Source of the DNA: an uncultured Elusimicrobiales bacterium
GTDB lineage: Bacteria; Elusimicrobiota; Elusimicrobia; Elusimicrobiales; Elusimicrobiaceae
Length of the DNA: 64,000 nucleotides
Direction: 5' to 3'
Assembly: GCA_934662565.1 (NCBI GenBank)
Contig: CAKUKI010000003.1
Coordinates: 248,001 to 312,000 of the forward strand
The translations under genes and the position numbers were made by a program. Within the stretch, counting starts at the first letter, position 1. The number at the start of each line of letters is the position of its first letter. The notes beneath the pieces were generated by a model. It did not search any database and was not told where the DNA came from. It saw only the letters and a program-made list of their open reading frames with translations. Positions 1 through 9,239 of the stretch are shown here, piece by piece.

Positions 1-653
1 GCTGTGGCAAAAGCACGCTGATTAAATGTTTAATGCGCTTGGAAGAAGCCGACGGCGGGCAAATTTTGGTAGACGGTAAAGACGTCACCAAAATCCATAG
101 CGAGGTAAAACTGGCCTCTATCCGCCGCCATTTTGGGTATTTGTTCCAAGAGGGCGCGTTGTTTGACTCCATGAGCGTGGGGGAAAACGTGGCCTTCGGG
201 CTTAAATATCTAACCGACGTGCCGGAAGCGGATTACCCAAAAGTTGTAAAAGAAAAATTGGCTTTAGTGGGCTTAAAAGAGGTGGAACACCTAAACCCCA
301 GCGAGCTTTCCGGCGGTATGAAAAAGCGCGTGGCGCTGGCGCGCGTACTGGCCGTAAGCCCTAAATGTATTTTGTATGATGAACCGACGACCGGGCTGGA
401 CCCGATTATGTCGGATATTATCAGCGATTTGATTTTGGATTTGAAACATAAACTGCATGTCACTTCCGTAGTAATTACGCACGATATGCACTCCGCTTTT
501 AAGATAGCGGACAAAATTGCCTTCTTGTATGAAGGCCGCGTTTTGTTGGAAGGTACTCCGGACGAATTTAACCGCACCGACAACCCCTATGTAAAACAGT
601 TTGTCAGCGGCAGTAGCCACGGGCCTATCCAAATGAAATTAACCAAGGACTAA
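1..653 (+). CDS. mlaF: ABC transporter ATP-binding subunit, MlaF-like (5' partial)
   Basis: ATPase of a phospholipid/MCE-type ABC importer, acting on the cytoplasmic face of the inner membrane. The frame is open from base 3 and begins inside the Walker A motif (CGKST), so the true start lies left of the window; the first ATG at 33 is internal. Visible in order: Q-loop (YLFQEG), signature LSGGMKKRVALARVL, Walker B with DEPTTGLDP, and the H-loop (VVITHD). The MCE-domain gene that follows supports an Mla-type role. The MlaE permease is presumably upstream, outside the window. Family assignment is good; the exact substrate is not shown by the sequence. Confidence 0.9.
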   Translation, partial: CGKSTLIKCLMRLEEADGGQILVDGKDVTKIHSEVKLASIRRHFGYLFQEGALFDSMSVGENVAFGLKYLTDVPEADYPKVVKEKLALVGLKEVEHLNPSELSGGMKKRVALARVLAVSPKCILYDEPTTGLDPIMSDIISDLILDLKHKLHVTSVVITHDMHSAFKIADKIAFLYEGRVLLEGTPDEFNRTDNPYVKQFVSGSSHGPIQMKLTKD

Positions 654-714
654 TTAAAAAAACGCCTGCTTGTGGGCGGATAAACAGTTATTATGTAATA
701 AGGAACCAAAAATT

Positions 715-2004
715 ATGAAACCAGAAACAAAATTAGGCATTTTTACGGTAATCGGGTTGTTTGTGTTGGGGTTTTCGCTCTATTTTCTGGGCGGATTTTC
801 CATTACGCGCACCTATGATGTAAACATCAGATTTCAGGACGTTTCCGGCCTGCCCGTCAAAGCGGCGGTTAAACTTTCCGGCGTGGAAGTGGGCAAAGTA
901 AAAGCGATTAAAATAGAAAACGGCCAAGTGATTGTGGTGGCCGCCATTAACGAGGGCGTCCCCTTGTATAAAGACACCCATTTTAGCGTGGTAATGACGG
1001 GTATTATCGGTTCCAAATACTTAAAAGCGGAGCAAGGCTCGGCCGCTTCCGGCTTAATTACCAATGGGGAATATGTAAACGGTACGGACGAACTGCCTAT
1101 GGACGTAATGATTACGCAAACCATGTCCAGCGTAAAAGAATTGGTGGATAGCGTAAACAAGCAGGGGGAGTTCGGCCGCAACTTAAATGATGCCTTGGCA
1201 GATGTGCGGCGGCTTTCGGCCAATTTGAACCAAATGGTTTCCACCATGCGCCCGTATTTAACCAATTCCGTACAGAATTTGGACCAAATCAGCGAGCAAC
1301 TTAAAGGCGTGGTAGCCAAAGCCGATAACGTAATGACCAGTTTGGATAACGGCGACGGCGTAATAGGCAGTTTGATTAAAGACCCGCAAATGAAGCAAGA
1401 CGTAAAAGACAGTGTCACGGACTTAAAACAAACCATGACGGAAGTAAAAACTTTTGTGGGCAAAATGAGCCGTTTTCGCATTTATTGGGATTATGACTTT
1501 TTCTACATGCCGCAGGCCCAAGTAGCCAGCAGTGACCTTGCGTTGGAAATCTTCCCCTCCAGCGGTTTCACATTCTACCGCGCGGGTATGGCCAACATTG
1601 GCAACGAAGACGACAAACTGGACTCCAAAGACTATTTGGAACGCAATAAACTGGACTTGCGCTTTGGGCTTTACAACCGTTGGGCGCGCGTGTCGGCGGG
1701 GCTGATTCGCGGGGCGGGCGGCGTGGCTATGGAATTGCGCCCGTTCTATGAACACGAATTTTTCAACCGCTTTACGTTTACGGGGGAACTGTCCGATTGG
1801 GGCCGCGACCGCGTAATTAATAACCGCCAATTTACTAAACCGAACTTAACCTATGGGGTAGACTTTAGGTTTAACCGTTATTTCTCCATGGGCGCGTGGA
1901 TGCGTGATGCGTTGGAAACTAACGAGTTTGCCGTAAAAGCCAACCTGTCGTTTAACGACCAAGATATTTCGTCCTTCTTCGGTTTGGCCACCATGGCCCG
2001 TTAG
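715..2004 (+). CDS. MlaD-like MCE-domain protein with long C-terminal extension
   Basis: Substrate-binding partner of the MlaF-type ABC transporter, anchored in the inner membrane and projecting into the periplasm. I chose ATG 715 (429 aa) because AAGGA lies just upstream; an ATG at 670 would add 15 unlikely residues. One membrane helix (about residues 8-27) is followed by an MCE domain (about 34-112) with the GVEVGKV and GSKYLKAEQGS segments. Next comes a helical region (130-240). The last 170 residues are rich in Tyr, Phe, Trp and Arg with alternating patterns (RFGLYNRWARVSAGL, YGVDFRFNRYFSMGAW), as in antiparallel beta or barrel strands. E. coli MlaD has about 180 residues, so this is more than twice as long. 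Confidence 0.87.
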   Translation: MKPETKLGIFTVIGLFVLGFSLYFLGGFSITRTYDVNIRFQDVSGLPVKAAVKLSGVEVGKVKAIKIENGQVIVVAAINEGVPLYKDTHFSVVMTGIIGSKYLKAEQGSAASGLITNGEYVNGTDELPMDVMITQTMSSVKELVDSVNKQGEFGRNLNDALADVRRLSANLNQMVSTMRPYLTNSVQNLDQISEQLKGVVAKADNVMTSLDNGDGVIGSLIKDPQMKQDVKDSVTDLKQTMTEVKTFVGKMSRFRIYWDYDFFYMPQAQVASSDLALEIFPSSGFTFYRAGMANIGNEDDKLDSKDYLERNKLDLRFGLYNRWARVSAGLIRGAGGVAMELRPFYEHEFFNRFTFTGELSDWGRDRVINNRQFTKPNLTYGVDFRFNRYFSMGAWMRDALETNEFAVKANLSFNDQDISSFFGLATMAR

Positions 2005-2011
2005 GAGCGTT

Positions 2012-3376
2012 ATGAAATTTAAGACGGTTTTTGTTTGCCAAAAATGTGGCTATGAATCCCCCAAATGGTCGGGCCAATGTCCGGAATGTGGGGAATGGAA
2101 CACGTTGGCGGAAGAAGTAAAACAGCAGGAAAGCAAAAAGCCCCAACGCACCCGTACATTTACGGATTTTTCCTCTGAAATTATAAAACTTTCCGATAGC
2201 CGCTCCGTGCCGGAAACCCGTATTCCCACCGGCATTGGGGAGTTTGACCGGCTGTTGGGAGGCGGATTGGTAAAAGGCCAAATTACGCTTTTGGCCGGTG
2301 CCCCCGGTATTGGCAAAAGTACGCTTATGCTTCAGGTGGCGGCGGCGCTTTCCAAAACCTTAAAAGTGTTATATATCTCAGGCGAAGAAAGCATCAGCCA
2401 AATTTCCGGCCGCGCCCAGCGTTTGGGCGTGGGGAGCGAAAACATTTATCTGCATTGTGAAACGGATATCCAAAAAATTGTGGAGTCCGTGGAGCAGGTG
2501 GCGCCGGACGTGTTGGTGCTGGATTCTATCCAAACGGTGTATCATCCGGAATTTGCCTCCTCGGCGGGCACTGTCGGCCAAGTGCGCGAATGTGCCAGCG
2601 AGCTGGTGCGTTTGTGCAAACCCAAAGGCATTATTACGTTTGTGCTGGGCCATGTGACAAAAGACGGCGAATTGGCCGGCCCCAAAGTGTTGGAACACAT
2701 GGTGGATAGCGTACTGTATTTTGATACGGAAAAAGACAACGTACTTCGCTTGCTCCGCCCGCACAAAAACCGCTTCGGTTCCACCGGAGAAATCGGCCTT
2801 TTCAAAATGACGGGCAGCGGTTTGGAAGGGGTGGAAAATGCCAGCGAGTATTTTGCGCAAACGTCTAAAGAGCGTGCCCTCAAAGGGCGGGCGTATTCAC
2901 TGGCGTTAGAGGGCAGCCGCCCGCTGCTTACGGAAGTGCAGGCGTTAGTCAGCCCCACGCATTACCCGTACCCGCGCCGCGTGACGACGGGGGTGGATTT
3001 GAACCGTTGTTTGATGTTGTTTGCCGCACTGGAAAAACATATCGGTCTGCCTTTAGATAATAAAGACATTTTTGTCAGTTTGGCGGGTGGCGTCAAGCTA
3101 AAGGACCCCGCGTTGGATTTAGCCGTATGTGCGGCGGTAATCAGTTCTTGTAAAGAAATCCCCATTGCGCACGATAGTCTGTTTATGGCGGAAGTGGGCA
3201 TTTTGGGTCAAGCAGCCAAAGTGCCGCTGTTGGACCGCCGTTTGGAAGAAGCCCGCCGTTTGGGGTTCAAAAAAGCCTATACGGCCGCTTTGTCCCGCAC
3301 GGAAAAACGCAACCTGAAAGATTTGACGGTGCTGGAACTGGCGGACCTGAACGATTTGTCCCTTAAACTGCGTTAA
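2012..3376 (+). CDS. radA: DNA repair protein RadA
   Basis: RecA-related ATPase that promotes branch migration during homologous recombination. The 454-residue length is typical. An N-terminal zinc finger (C9-C12 and C23-C26) comes first, then Walker A GAPGIGKST (about 96-104). The RadA-specific KNRFG motif (HKNRFGST) follows, and the C-terminal half is a Lon-like domain. Start 2012 has an AGGAGC ribosome site and sits 7 bp after the MCE gene, so the two are probably cotranscribed. A terminator hairpin follows at 3381-3402. Confidence 0.96.
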   Translation: MKFKTVFVCQKCGYESPKWSGQCPECGEWNTLAEEVKQQESKKPQRTRTFTDFSSEIIKLSDSRSVPETRIPTGIGEFDRLLGGGLVKGQITLLAGAPGIGKSTLMLQVAAALSKTLKVLYISGEESISQISGRAQRLGVGSENIYLHCETDIQKIVESVEQVAPDVLVLDSIQTVYHPEFASSAGTVGQVRECASELVRLCKPKGIITFVLGHVTKDGELAGPKVLEHMVDSVLYFDTEKDNVLRLLRPHKNRFGSTGEIGLFKMTGSGLEGVENASEYFAQTSKERALKGRAYSLALEGSRPLLTEVQALVSPTHYPYPRRVTTGVDLNRCLMLFAALEKHIGLPLDNKDIFVSLAGGVKLKDPALDLAVCAAVISSCKEIPIAHDSLFMAEVGILGQAAKVPLLDRRLEEARRLGFKKAYTAALSRTEKRNLKDLTVLELADLNDLSLKLR

Positions 3377-3380
3377 ACGG

Positions 3381-3402
3381 AACCGGCCCAGCGCCGGTTT
3401 TT
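3381..3402 (+). terminator. Rho-independent terminator after radA
   Basis: A seven-pair stem AACCGGC/GCCGGTT closes a five-base loop and runs into a short T tract, 5 bp after the radA stop. It separates the mla-radA unit from the next genes. Confidence 0.7.
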
Positions 3403-3522
3403 GCCTTTCGGGGGAATAAACGGTGTTTTTCTTCATAAAAAACAGCATAAAGCGCCGTTAAAGTGCTAAAATGTAAATATATATACGGGTTAGCTGTTGA
3501 CCCAAAATTTATTGGAGGCCTT

Positions 3523-4470
3523 ATGCCTATTTGGATTTTTAGAATATCCACGTTAGTTGCGTTCCCATTCCTTACATATAATTTTATAGATAAAGATTGG
3601 ATGAGCCTGCTGGGCGGCTTGTTGTGCGGCGCCATTGTGCTGGCTGGCGAGGTGCTTTTTAAGCGCTTGCGTTTAATTAAAATTATGATTGCGTGTACCG
3701 GCCTGTTGCTGGGGTATATGCTGTATGTGTTTTTTGATTACGCCCTGATGAAATTTGCCAACGATACCGTTTCCGGTTTTTGGGGCCGTTATGAAACCAA
3801 TATAGAAATTGCCTTACTAATTTTTGGCGTATTGGTAAGCATCTTTAAGGCGCGGGATTTGGAAGGCCTTTCCTACCGCGGCAGCCATTTGAAAGTGGCC
3901 GATTTATCCGCCCTGTTGGACGGGCGCATTGTGGATTTGTGCGAAATTAACTTTTTGTCCGGCATTATTGTTTTGCCTGTTTTTGTGATGGACGCGCTAA
4001 ACAAAATGGCCGCCAGTAAAGACCCGTTGGAACGCGCCAAAGGCCGCCGCGGGCTGGACGTGGCAACCCGCTTGCAGGAGCTGAAAGAAATCGGTGTGCG
4101 TATAACCAGCCGCGCCCCCAAAGCAGATACGCCCGAAGAACGCATTGTAAAACTGGCTAAAAGTTTGGATGCGGAAGTCGTCACGCTGGATTTTAATATC
4201 AATAAAGTAGGCGCATTGTATGATGTGACCGTATTAAACGTGGCCGATTTGGCTACCGCCTTAAAACCGGTGGTACTGCCCGGAGAAACCATGTCTTTGT
4301 TCATTATGAAAGACGGTAAAGAAAAAGAACAGGGCATTGGGTATTTGGACGACGGCACCATGGTGGTGGTGGAAGACGGCCGCAAGTATATTGGCAAACG
4401 GGCGGAAGTGTCCGTGTATTCCATTTTGCAAACTTCGTCCGGCCGGATGATTTTTGCGAAAACGAAATAA
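3523..4470 (+). CDS. Membrane PIN/TRAM-domain protein (YacL-like)
   Basis: Predicted integral-membrane protein with a PIN nuclease-like domain and a C-terminal TRAM RNA-binding domain, the YacL arrangement of Bacillus. The first 110 residues form about four membrane helices. The PIN domain then carries acidic residues in LLDGRIVDLCE and VVTLDFNINKVG. The tail (PVVLPGETMSLFIMKDGKEKEQGIGYLDDGTMVVVEDG) matches TRAM. I chose ATG 3523 (315 aa) because GGAGG sits 4 bases upstream; the open frame reaches back to 3463. The gene precedes ispDF by 5 bp, a neighbourhood also seen in Firmicutes. Its substrate is unknown. Confidence 0.88.
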   Translation: MPIWIFRISTLVAFPFLTYNFIDKDWMSLLGGLLCGAIVLAGEVLFKRLRLIKIMIACTGLLLGYMLYVFFDYALMKFANDTVSGFWGRYETNIEIALLIFGVLVSIFKARDLEGLSYRGSHLKVADLSALLDGRIVDLCEINFLSGIIVLPVFVMDALNKMAASKDPLERAKGRRGLDVATRLQELKEIGVRITSRAPKADTPEERIVKLAKSLDAEVVTLDFNINKVGALYDVTVLNVADLATALKPVVLPGETMSLFIMKDGKEKEQGIGYLDDGTMVVVEDGRKYIGKRAEVSVYSILQTSSGRMIFAKTK

Positions 4471-4475
4471 AATTT

Positions 4476-5627
4476 ATGGATAAGAACAAGACGGGTTTTG
4501 CGTCAGCGGTAATTGTGGCGGGGGGAAACGGTACCCGAATGGGCCGGCCCAAGCAAATGTTGCCTCTGGGCGGGGAACCCGTCCTTTTTCACACCGTGCG
4601 TGCGTTTTTAGCCGCGCCGCAAATTGGGCAAGTGGTGGTTGTCACCCCGCCGGAAAATCAGGCGGCATTGGCGGCTGAATTTGAAGGGCTGGTTTTTGCG
4701 CTCCCCGGTTCCACCCGTTTGGAATCGGTTATAAACGGGGTGCAAAAAACGGCGCCGCAGACCCAAGTAGTGGCCGTGCACGACGGCGCCCGCCCGCTGG
4801 TAAAGCCGGAGCTGATAGGCCGTTGCGTGCAAGAGGCACTTACCCACGGGGCCGCATTGTTGGCGGTTCCGGTAAAGGATACTATTAAAGTGTGCGCGGA
4901 ACATATCGTGCAAAATACGCCGCAGCGCGGCACGCTTTGGGCGGCGCAGACTCCCCAATGCTACCGCCGTACGGTGTTGTTGGAAGCATTGGAAAAGTTC
5001 GGCTCTCAAAAGGACGCCACGGACGAATCCCAACTGGTAGAAAAACTGGGGGTGGCGGTGCATGTTGTACCGTCGGACTATACCAATTTCAAAATTACCA
5101 CACCGGAAGATTTAACTTTTGCCGAGGCACTTATGCAAGAAAATTTTATATACCGCACGGGTTTCGGGTTTGATTTACACCGTCTGGAAGCGGGAATTAA
5201 AATGTTTATGGGCGGGGCGGAAATCCCGCATACGAAAGGTTTTCAGGGCCATAGCGACGGGGATTTAGTCCTTCACGCTATTTGTGATGCTATTTTAGGC
5301 GCGCTGTGCGAGGGGGAAATAGGCATTTTATTCCCACCCACGGACCCCACCATTAAAGGCATTTCCAGCGTGGAAATTGCCCGCAAAGTGTTGGAAATTG
5401 TGCGCCGCCGCCAAGCAGAAATCGTCCATATAGACGCCACCATTATCACGCAGGAGCCCAAAATTAAACCACATTACGACACCGTGCGCCATTCTTTGGC
5501 CCGCGTGTTTGGTATGGATGTAAAAAATATCAGTTTCAAATCTAAAAGTCATGAACACGTTGGCGAAATCGGCCGCGGGGAAGCCGCTATGTGCCAAGCC
5601 GTCGCCACGTTAAAAATAAGGAGTTAG
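4476..5627 (+). CDS. ispDF: Bifunctional IspD/IspF of the MEP isoprenoid pathway
   Basis: Fusion of 2-C-methyl-D-erythritol 4-phosphate cytidylyltransferase (about residues 1-220) and 2-C-methyl-D-erythritol 2,4-cyclodiphosphate synthase (about 225-383). The IspD half shows the nucleotide-binding VAGGNGTRMGRPKQML loop and VHDGARPL. The IspF half shows the metal-binding DLH in GFGFDLHRLEAG, then GHSDGDLVLHA and the FPPTDP loop. It starts 5 bp after the PIN/TRAM gene, in one operon. The fusion is known in alpha- and epsilonproteobacteria and some other phyla. Both halves look intact. Confidence 0.95.
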   Translation: MDKNKTGFASAVIVAGGNGTRMGRPKQMLPLGGEPVLFHTVRAFLAAPQIGQVVVVTPPENQAALAAEFEGLVFALPGSTRLESVINGVQKTAPQTQVVAVHDGARPLVKPELIGRCVQEALTHGAALLAVPVKDTIKVCAEHIVQNTPQRGTLWAAQTPQCYRRTVLLEALEKFGSQKDATDESQLVEKLGVAVHVVPSDYTNFKITTPEDLTFAEALMQENFIYRTGFGFDLHRLEAGIKMFMGGAEIPHTKGFQGHSDGDLVLHAICDAILGALCEGEIGILFPPTDPTIKGISSVEIARKVLEIVRRRQAEIVHIDATIITQEPKIKPHYDTVRHSLARVFGMDVKNISFKSKSHEHVGEIGRGEAAMCQAVATLKIRS

Positions 5628-5631
5628 TAAA

Positions 5632-6222
5632 ATGAATGTGAAAGTTTTTACCTTTTTAGTGTTAGCCGTGGGGTTGGCCGCTTGTGCCGGAACCGGAGAT
5701 TACCGTTCCAAAAAGACCATCCGCCAAGGGTTAGATTACAGTATGTATACGGATTATGAAACCTCCGCCCAATTCCCCACCGGCCCGTTGGATGCCCCCA
5801 GTGTGTTGGACGGCTCTTATTCCGCGCCGGAAGATGCTTTTGCGTCCAATGAGGGAACCGCCCCCTCGCAAGAAGAAGATTTTACGGCGGAACTGCCTTC
5901 CGGTTCGTACAGCACTTACGGCGACGTGGCCATTCCGGTAGCCAGCAAAAAATTCCGTTTGGGGGCCTCGGCCACGCAAAAAGAAATGGGCTACTTCCAG
6001 CGCGCGTTGGACCAAGCGTATAGCCGCGCGTTGCGTTCTTACCGCCCGACCGGATTTACTTATTCTGTTTCCAGCGTGGGGGCGGCCAATCCGCTTTCCG
6101 ATATAGAAGTAAGTTGTATGCTGTCCGAGGATTCCGCCAATAGCGTGGGGCAGAAAACGTGCAATTTATTTTTCCAAGAAATCGGGCTTGCTTATGCCCA
6201 ATTATTAAAAGAGGCCAACTGA
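5632..6222 (+). CDS. Predicted lipoprotein of unknown function
   Basis: A short signal peptide ends in a lipobox with Cys at residue 18 (VGLAAC), so this is a predicted lipoprotein. The middle (about 45-110) is Ser/Pro/Ala/Glu-rich and probably unstructured. The C-terminal 90 residues look folded and contain two Cys (SCML and KTCNLFF). I recognise no family. It sits 4 bp after ispDF and 1 bp before cysS, so it is an embedded operon member. Length is 196 residues. Confidence 0.8.
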   Translation: MNVKVFTFLVLAVGLAACAGTGDYRSKKTIRQGLDYSMYTDYETSAQFPTGPLDAPSVLDGSYSAPEDAFASNEGTAPSQEEDFTAELPSGSYSTYGDVAIPVASKKFRLGASATQKEMGYFQRALDQAYSRALRSYRPTGFTYSVSSVGAANPLSDIEVSCMLSEDSANSVGQKTCNLFFQEIGLAYAQLLKEAN

Positions 6223-6223
6223 T

Positions 6224-7621
6224 ATGCAGCTATACAATACCGCCAGTCATCATAAAGACGAATTTACCCCGCAAAACCCGCAAGAAGTGACCATGTACTG
6301 CTGCGGGCCGACCGTATATAACTATGCGCATATCGGCAATTTGCGTACCTATATTTTTGAAGATTTACTGGCCCGCACCATCCGCCTGCATTATCCGCTC
6401 AAGCACGTTATGAACGTGACGGACGTGGGGCATTTAGTGTCCGACCAAGACTCCGGCGAAGACAAAATGGAAGTTGCCACCCAGCGCGAAGGCAAAAGCG
6501 CGTGGGATATTGCCAAATTTTACGAAGAAAAATTTTGGGCCGATTACGACTCTTTACACTGCACGCGGCCCACGGTCGTCTGCCGCGCCACCCAACATAT
6601 TAAAGAGATGATTGCGCTGGTAAAAAAACTGGAAGAAAAAGGCTATACGTATCGCACCAGCGACGGGATTTATTACGATACTTCCAAATTTGACCGCTAC
6701 GACGCGCTCGTCGGCCATGCCCGCATTAGCGGCTTGCAGGGCGGCGCGCGGGTGGAAATGAGTGACGAAAAACGCAACCCGACGGATTTTGCTTTGTGGA
6801 AGTTCTCCCCAACGGATAAAAAGCGCCAAATGGAGTGGGACAGCCCGTGGGGGGTCGGTTTTCCGGGGTGGCATATTGAATGTTCCGCCATGGCTATGAA
6901 ATATCTGGGCGACACGCTGGATATCCACTGCGGCGGTATTGACCACGTCACCATTCACCACACCAACGAAATCGCCCAGAGCGAAGCCGCCACCGGCAAA
7001 AAATACGTCAATTATTGGGTGCATGGGGAATTTTTGATTTTGCGCTCCGGCAAAATGTCCAAATCCGCCGGAACTTTTGTGACGGTACAAACCTTGCGGG
7101 ATAAAGGCTACGAGCCTTTGGCCTACCGCTATTTGTGCTTAACGGCCCATTACCGCACCCAGTTGGAATTTACTTTTGAAAGTTTAGATTCCGCCGTAAA
7201 AAGTTTGGAAAACCTGCGCGCGTTGTGCCGCCAAGCCAAAGCGGCCGCCAACGGCGCCGTGCAAGACACCCCCGCCGCCCAAGTGTGGAAAGCCAAATTT
7301 TCCGCCGCTATGGAAGACGACCTCAACGCCCCCAGAGCGCTGGCCGTGGCGTGGGAAGCGGCCCGCAGTGCGGAGCTTTCCGCGGCGGAAAAGGTAGCCG
7401 TTTTGCAATTTGCCGATAGTATTTTGGCACTGGATTTGTTTAAGGAAAAACAAGCGGTTCCGGTGGAAATCCCGCCGGCCGTGCAAGATTTGCTGGCTGC
7501 CCGCGCCGCCGCCCGCGCCGCCAAGGATTATAAAAAATCCGACGAGCTGCGCAGCGAAATTGCCAAACTGGGCTACCAAGTAAAAGATACGCCGCAAGGC
7601 CAAAAAGCGGAGAAAATATAA
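6224..7621 (+). CDS. cysS: Cysteinyl-tRNA synthetase
   Basis: Charges tRNA-Cys with cysteine. The class I signature appears as AHIGN (in TVYNYAHIGNLRTY) and the second as KMSKS (SGKMSKSAGTF). Zinc-binding residues include CCGPTVYNY and the WHIECSAM segment. The 465-residue length is normal. The start overlaps the end of the lipoprotein region closely (1 bp gap), and add follows after 1 bp. Confidence 0.97.
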   Translation: MQLYNTASHHKDEFTPQNPQEVTMYCCGPTVYNYAHIGNLRTYIFEDLLARTIRLHYPLKHVMNVTDVGHLVSDQDSGEDKMEVATQREGKSAWDIAKFYEEKFWADYDSLHCTRPTVVCRATQHIKEMIALVKKLEEKGYTYRTSDGIYYDTSKFDRYDALVGHARISGLQGGARVEMSDEKRNPTDFALWKFSPTDKKRQMEWDSPWGVGFPGWHIECSAMAMKYLGDTLDIHCGGIDHVTIHHTNEIAQSEAATGKKYVNYWVHGEFLILRSGKMSKSAGTFVTVQTLRDKGYEPLAYRYLCLTAHYRTQLEFTFESLDSAVKSLENLRALCRQAKAAANGAVQDTPAAQVWKAKFSAAMEDDLNAPRALAVAWEAARSAELSAAEKVAVLQFADSILALDLFKEKQAVPVEIPPAVQDLLAARAAARAAKDYKKSDELRSEIAKLGYQVKDTPQGQKAEKI

Positions 7622-7622
7622 T

Positions 7623-8852
7623 ATGAACATAAACCAAGTACCTGCCGAGTTTTTGTGCCGCCTGCCCAAGGCGGATTTGCACGTCCATTTGGATGGTTCG
7701 TTGCGCCTGTCCACGCTAATTGAATTAGCCAAAAAGGAAGGGGTGGAACTCCCTTCGTACACGGAAGAAGGACTGCGCAAACTGGTTTTTAAGGATAAAT
7801 ACTCCTCTTTGGTGGAGTACTTGAAAGGCTTTGGCTATACGGGCGCGGTCATGCAGAACGCCGCCAATATAGAGCGCGTAGCGTACGAGCTGGCGCAAGA
7901 TTCCATCGCCGAGGGCGTGCGGTATTTGGAAGTCCGTTTTGCCCCGCAGCTCCACGCGAACGACAAACTTTCCGCGCAAGATTCCGTGCGCGCCGTGGCC
8001 CGCGGATTAAAACGCGCCCAAGACGAACACAATAATAGCGCGGCCGTTAAAAAAGGGGAAGATTTAGAATTTTACTGTGGCATTTTGGCATGTGCCATGC
8101 GTAATTTTAACGAGTTTATGTCCCCCTATTATGCCATGCTGATTAAGGCGTTGGCGCAATCTAAAAAAGAAGAAATTTTTAGTATTGCCTCTTTGGAGCT
8201 TGCCAAAATGGTGGTGCGCTTGGTAAAAGAAGAACACCTGCCCATTGTGGGGTTTGACCTTGCCGGCGAAGAAGCCGGATACCCCGCCTCGGACCATTTG
8301 GCCGCTTATCACTATGTGCATAAAAACTTTATGCGTAAAACCGTGCACTCTGGCGAAGCCTACGGGCCGGAATCTATCTTTCAGGCCATTACGGACTGCT
8401 ACGCCAACCGCATTGGGCATGGCACGCATTTGTTTTCTACCGCTATGATTAAGGACCGCAAAGTAAAAGACAAACAAGCCTATGTGGATAGCTTGGCAAA
8501 CTATATTGCCAGCGAACGCATTGGGGTAGAAGTGTGCCTGACCAGTAATTTACAAACCTTGCCGGAAATAAAATCCGTCAAAGAACATCCGGTCAAAGAA
8601 ATGATTAAACGCGGCCTGCCCATTAGCATTAATACGGATAACCGCCTAGTGTCTAACACCACCGTCACCAAAGAATTGGAACTGTTGGTGCGCAATATAG
8701 ACTTGACCCCCAAAGAGCTTAAAAATGTGGTGATTGCCGGTTTTAAGGGGGCGTTTTTTCCGGGGAGTTATGTGGAAAAACGGAAGTTTATTAGGAAAGT
8801 GATTGATAGGTATAACCTGTTAGCCAAAGAATACGGCATACCTACATATTAA
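7623..8852 (+). CDS. add: Adenosine deaminase
   Basis: Hydrolytic deaminase of adenosine or deoxyadenosine in purine salvage. Metal ligands and catalytic motifs are visible: HVH in KADLHVHLDGSL, HSGEAYGP, GHGTH, and SINTDN. The last replaces the SLNTDDP of E. coli Add with the form seen in other bacterial and eukaryotic enzymes. The length of 409 residues is somewhat longer than E. coli Add (333), with a loop insertion near residues 130-150. It is the last gene of the operon; no clean terminator follows before the repeat block. Confidence 0.93.
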   Translation: MNINQVPAEFLCRLPKADLHVHLDGSLRLSTLIELAKKEGVELPSYTEEGLRKLVFKDKYSSLVEYLKGFGYTGAVMQNAANIERVAYELAQDSIAEGVRYLEVRFAPQLHANDKLSAQDSVRAVARGLKRAQDEHNNSAAVKKGEDLEFYCGILACAMRNFNEFMSPYYAMLIKALAQSKKEEIFSIASLELAKMVVRLVKEEHLPIVGFDLAGEEAGYPASDHLAAYHYVHKNFMRKTVHSGEAYGPESIFQAITDCYANRIGHGTHLFSTAMIKDRKVKDKQAYVDSLANYIASERIGVEVCLTSNLQTLPEIKSVKEHPVKEMIKRGLPISINTDNRLVSNTTVTKELELLVRNIDLTPKELKNVVIAGFKGAFFPGSYVEKRKFIRKVIDRYNLLAKEYGIPTY

Positions 8853-8880
8853 TAACGGCTGATGGTAGGATTTAGATATA

Positions 8881-8983
8881 AACGCACAAGGGGAAAAATA
8901 ACATTTTTCCCCTTGTTTGCGTTTGATGGGCAACATTTTTCCACCTTTGGCCGTCTGGTCGGTCCCTTTGGGCTAGAGTGGCA
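8881..8983. repeat. Hairpin repeat unit 1 (TAACA loop)
   Basis: First copy of a roughly 103-bp element. A 6-bp outer stem (AACGCA/TGCGTT), a TT bulge (8916-8917) and a 12-bp perfect inner stem (8887-8898 with 8904-8915) close a TAACA loop. A conserved tail follows (GGGCAACATTTTTC, then CCTTTGGGCTAGAGTGGCA at 8965-8983). On the minus strand the region also reads as a short peptide, MLPIKRKQGEKCYFSPCAF. It is homologous to the unit at 9133-9236. Function unknown. Confidence 0.75.
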
Positions 8984-9132
8984 TACAGCCACACTGCGCC
9001 CAAACTAAGGCCCGCCCATACGGCGCAAATCTGAAAAAACAGCCTGCGAACACTAACTCTTGTACTGCTCTGCACGGCAACGCTAAGGAAGAACGGCGAA
9101 CGGCGGGGCGGCTATTGGTAAGCGGGGATTTT

Positions 9133-9236
9133 AATGCGCGGGGAACAAAATAACATTTTGTTCCCCGTTCGCATTTCGTGGGCAAACAATTTTTCAAATT
9201 TAAGCCCTTTTGCACCGCCTTTAGGCTCATGTAGCA
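9133..9236. repeat. Hairpin repeat unit 2 (TAACA loop)
   Basis: Second copy of the element at 8881. It has the same architecture: a 6-bp outer stem (AATGCG/CGCATT), a TT bulge (9168-9169), a perfect 12-bp inner stem (9139-9150 with 9156-9167) and the same TAACA loop. The stem sequence differs from unit 1 at several positions, yet every base pair is kept. The tail CCTTTAGGCTCATGTAGCA (9218-9236) matches the tail of unit 1. Read on the minus strand it encodes LPTKCERGTKCYFVPRALK. Confidence 0.75.
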
Positions 9237-9239
9237 GTT

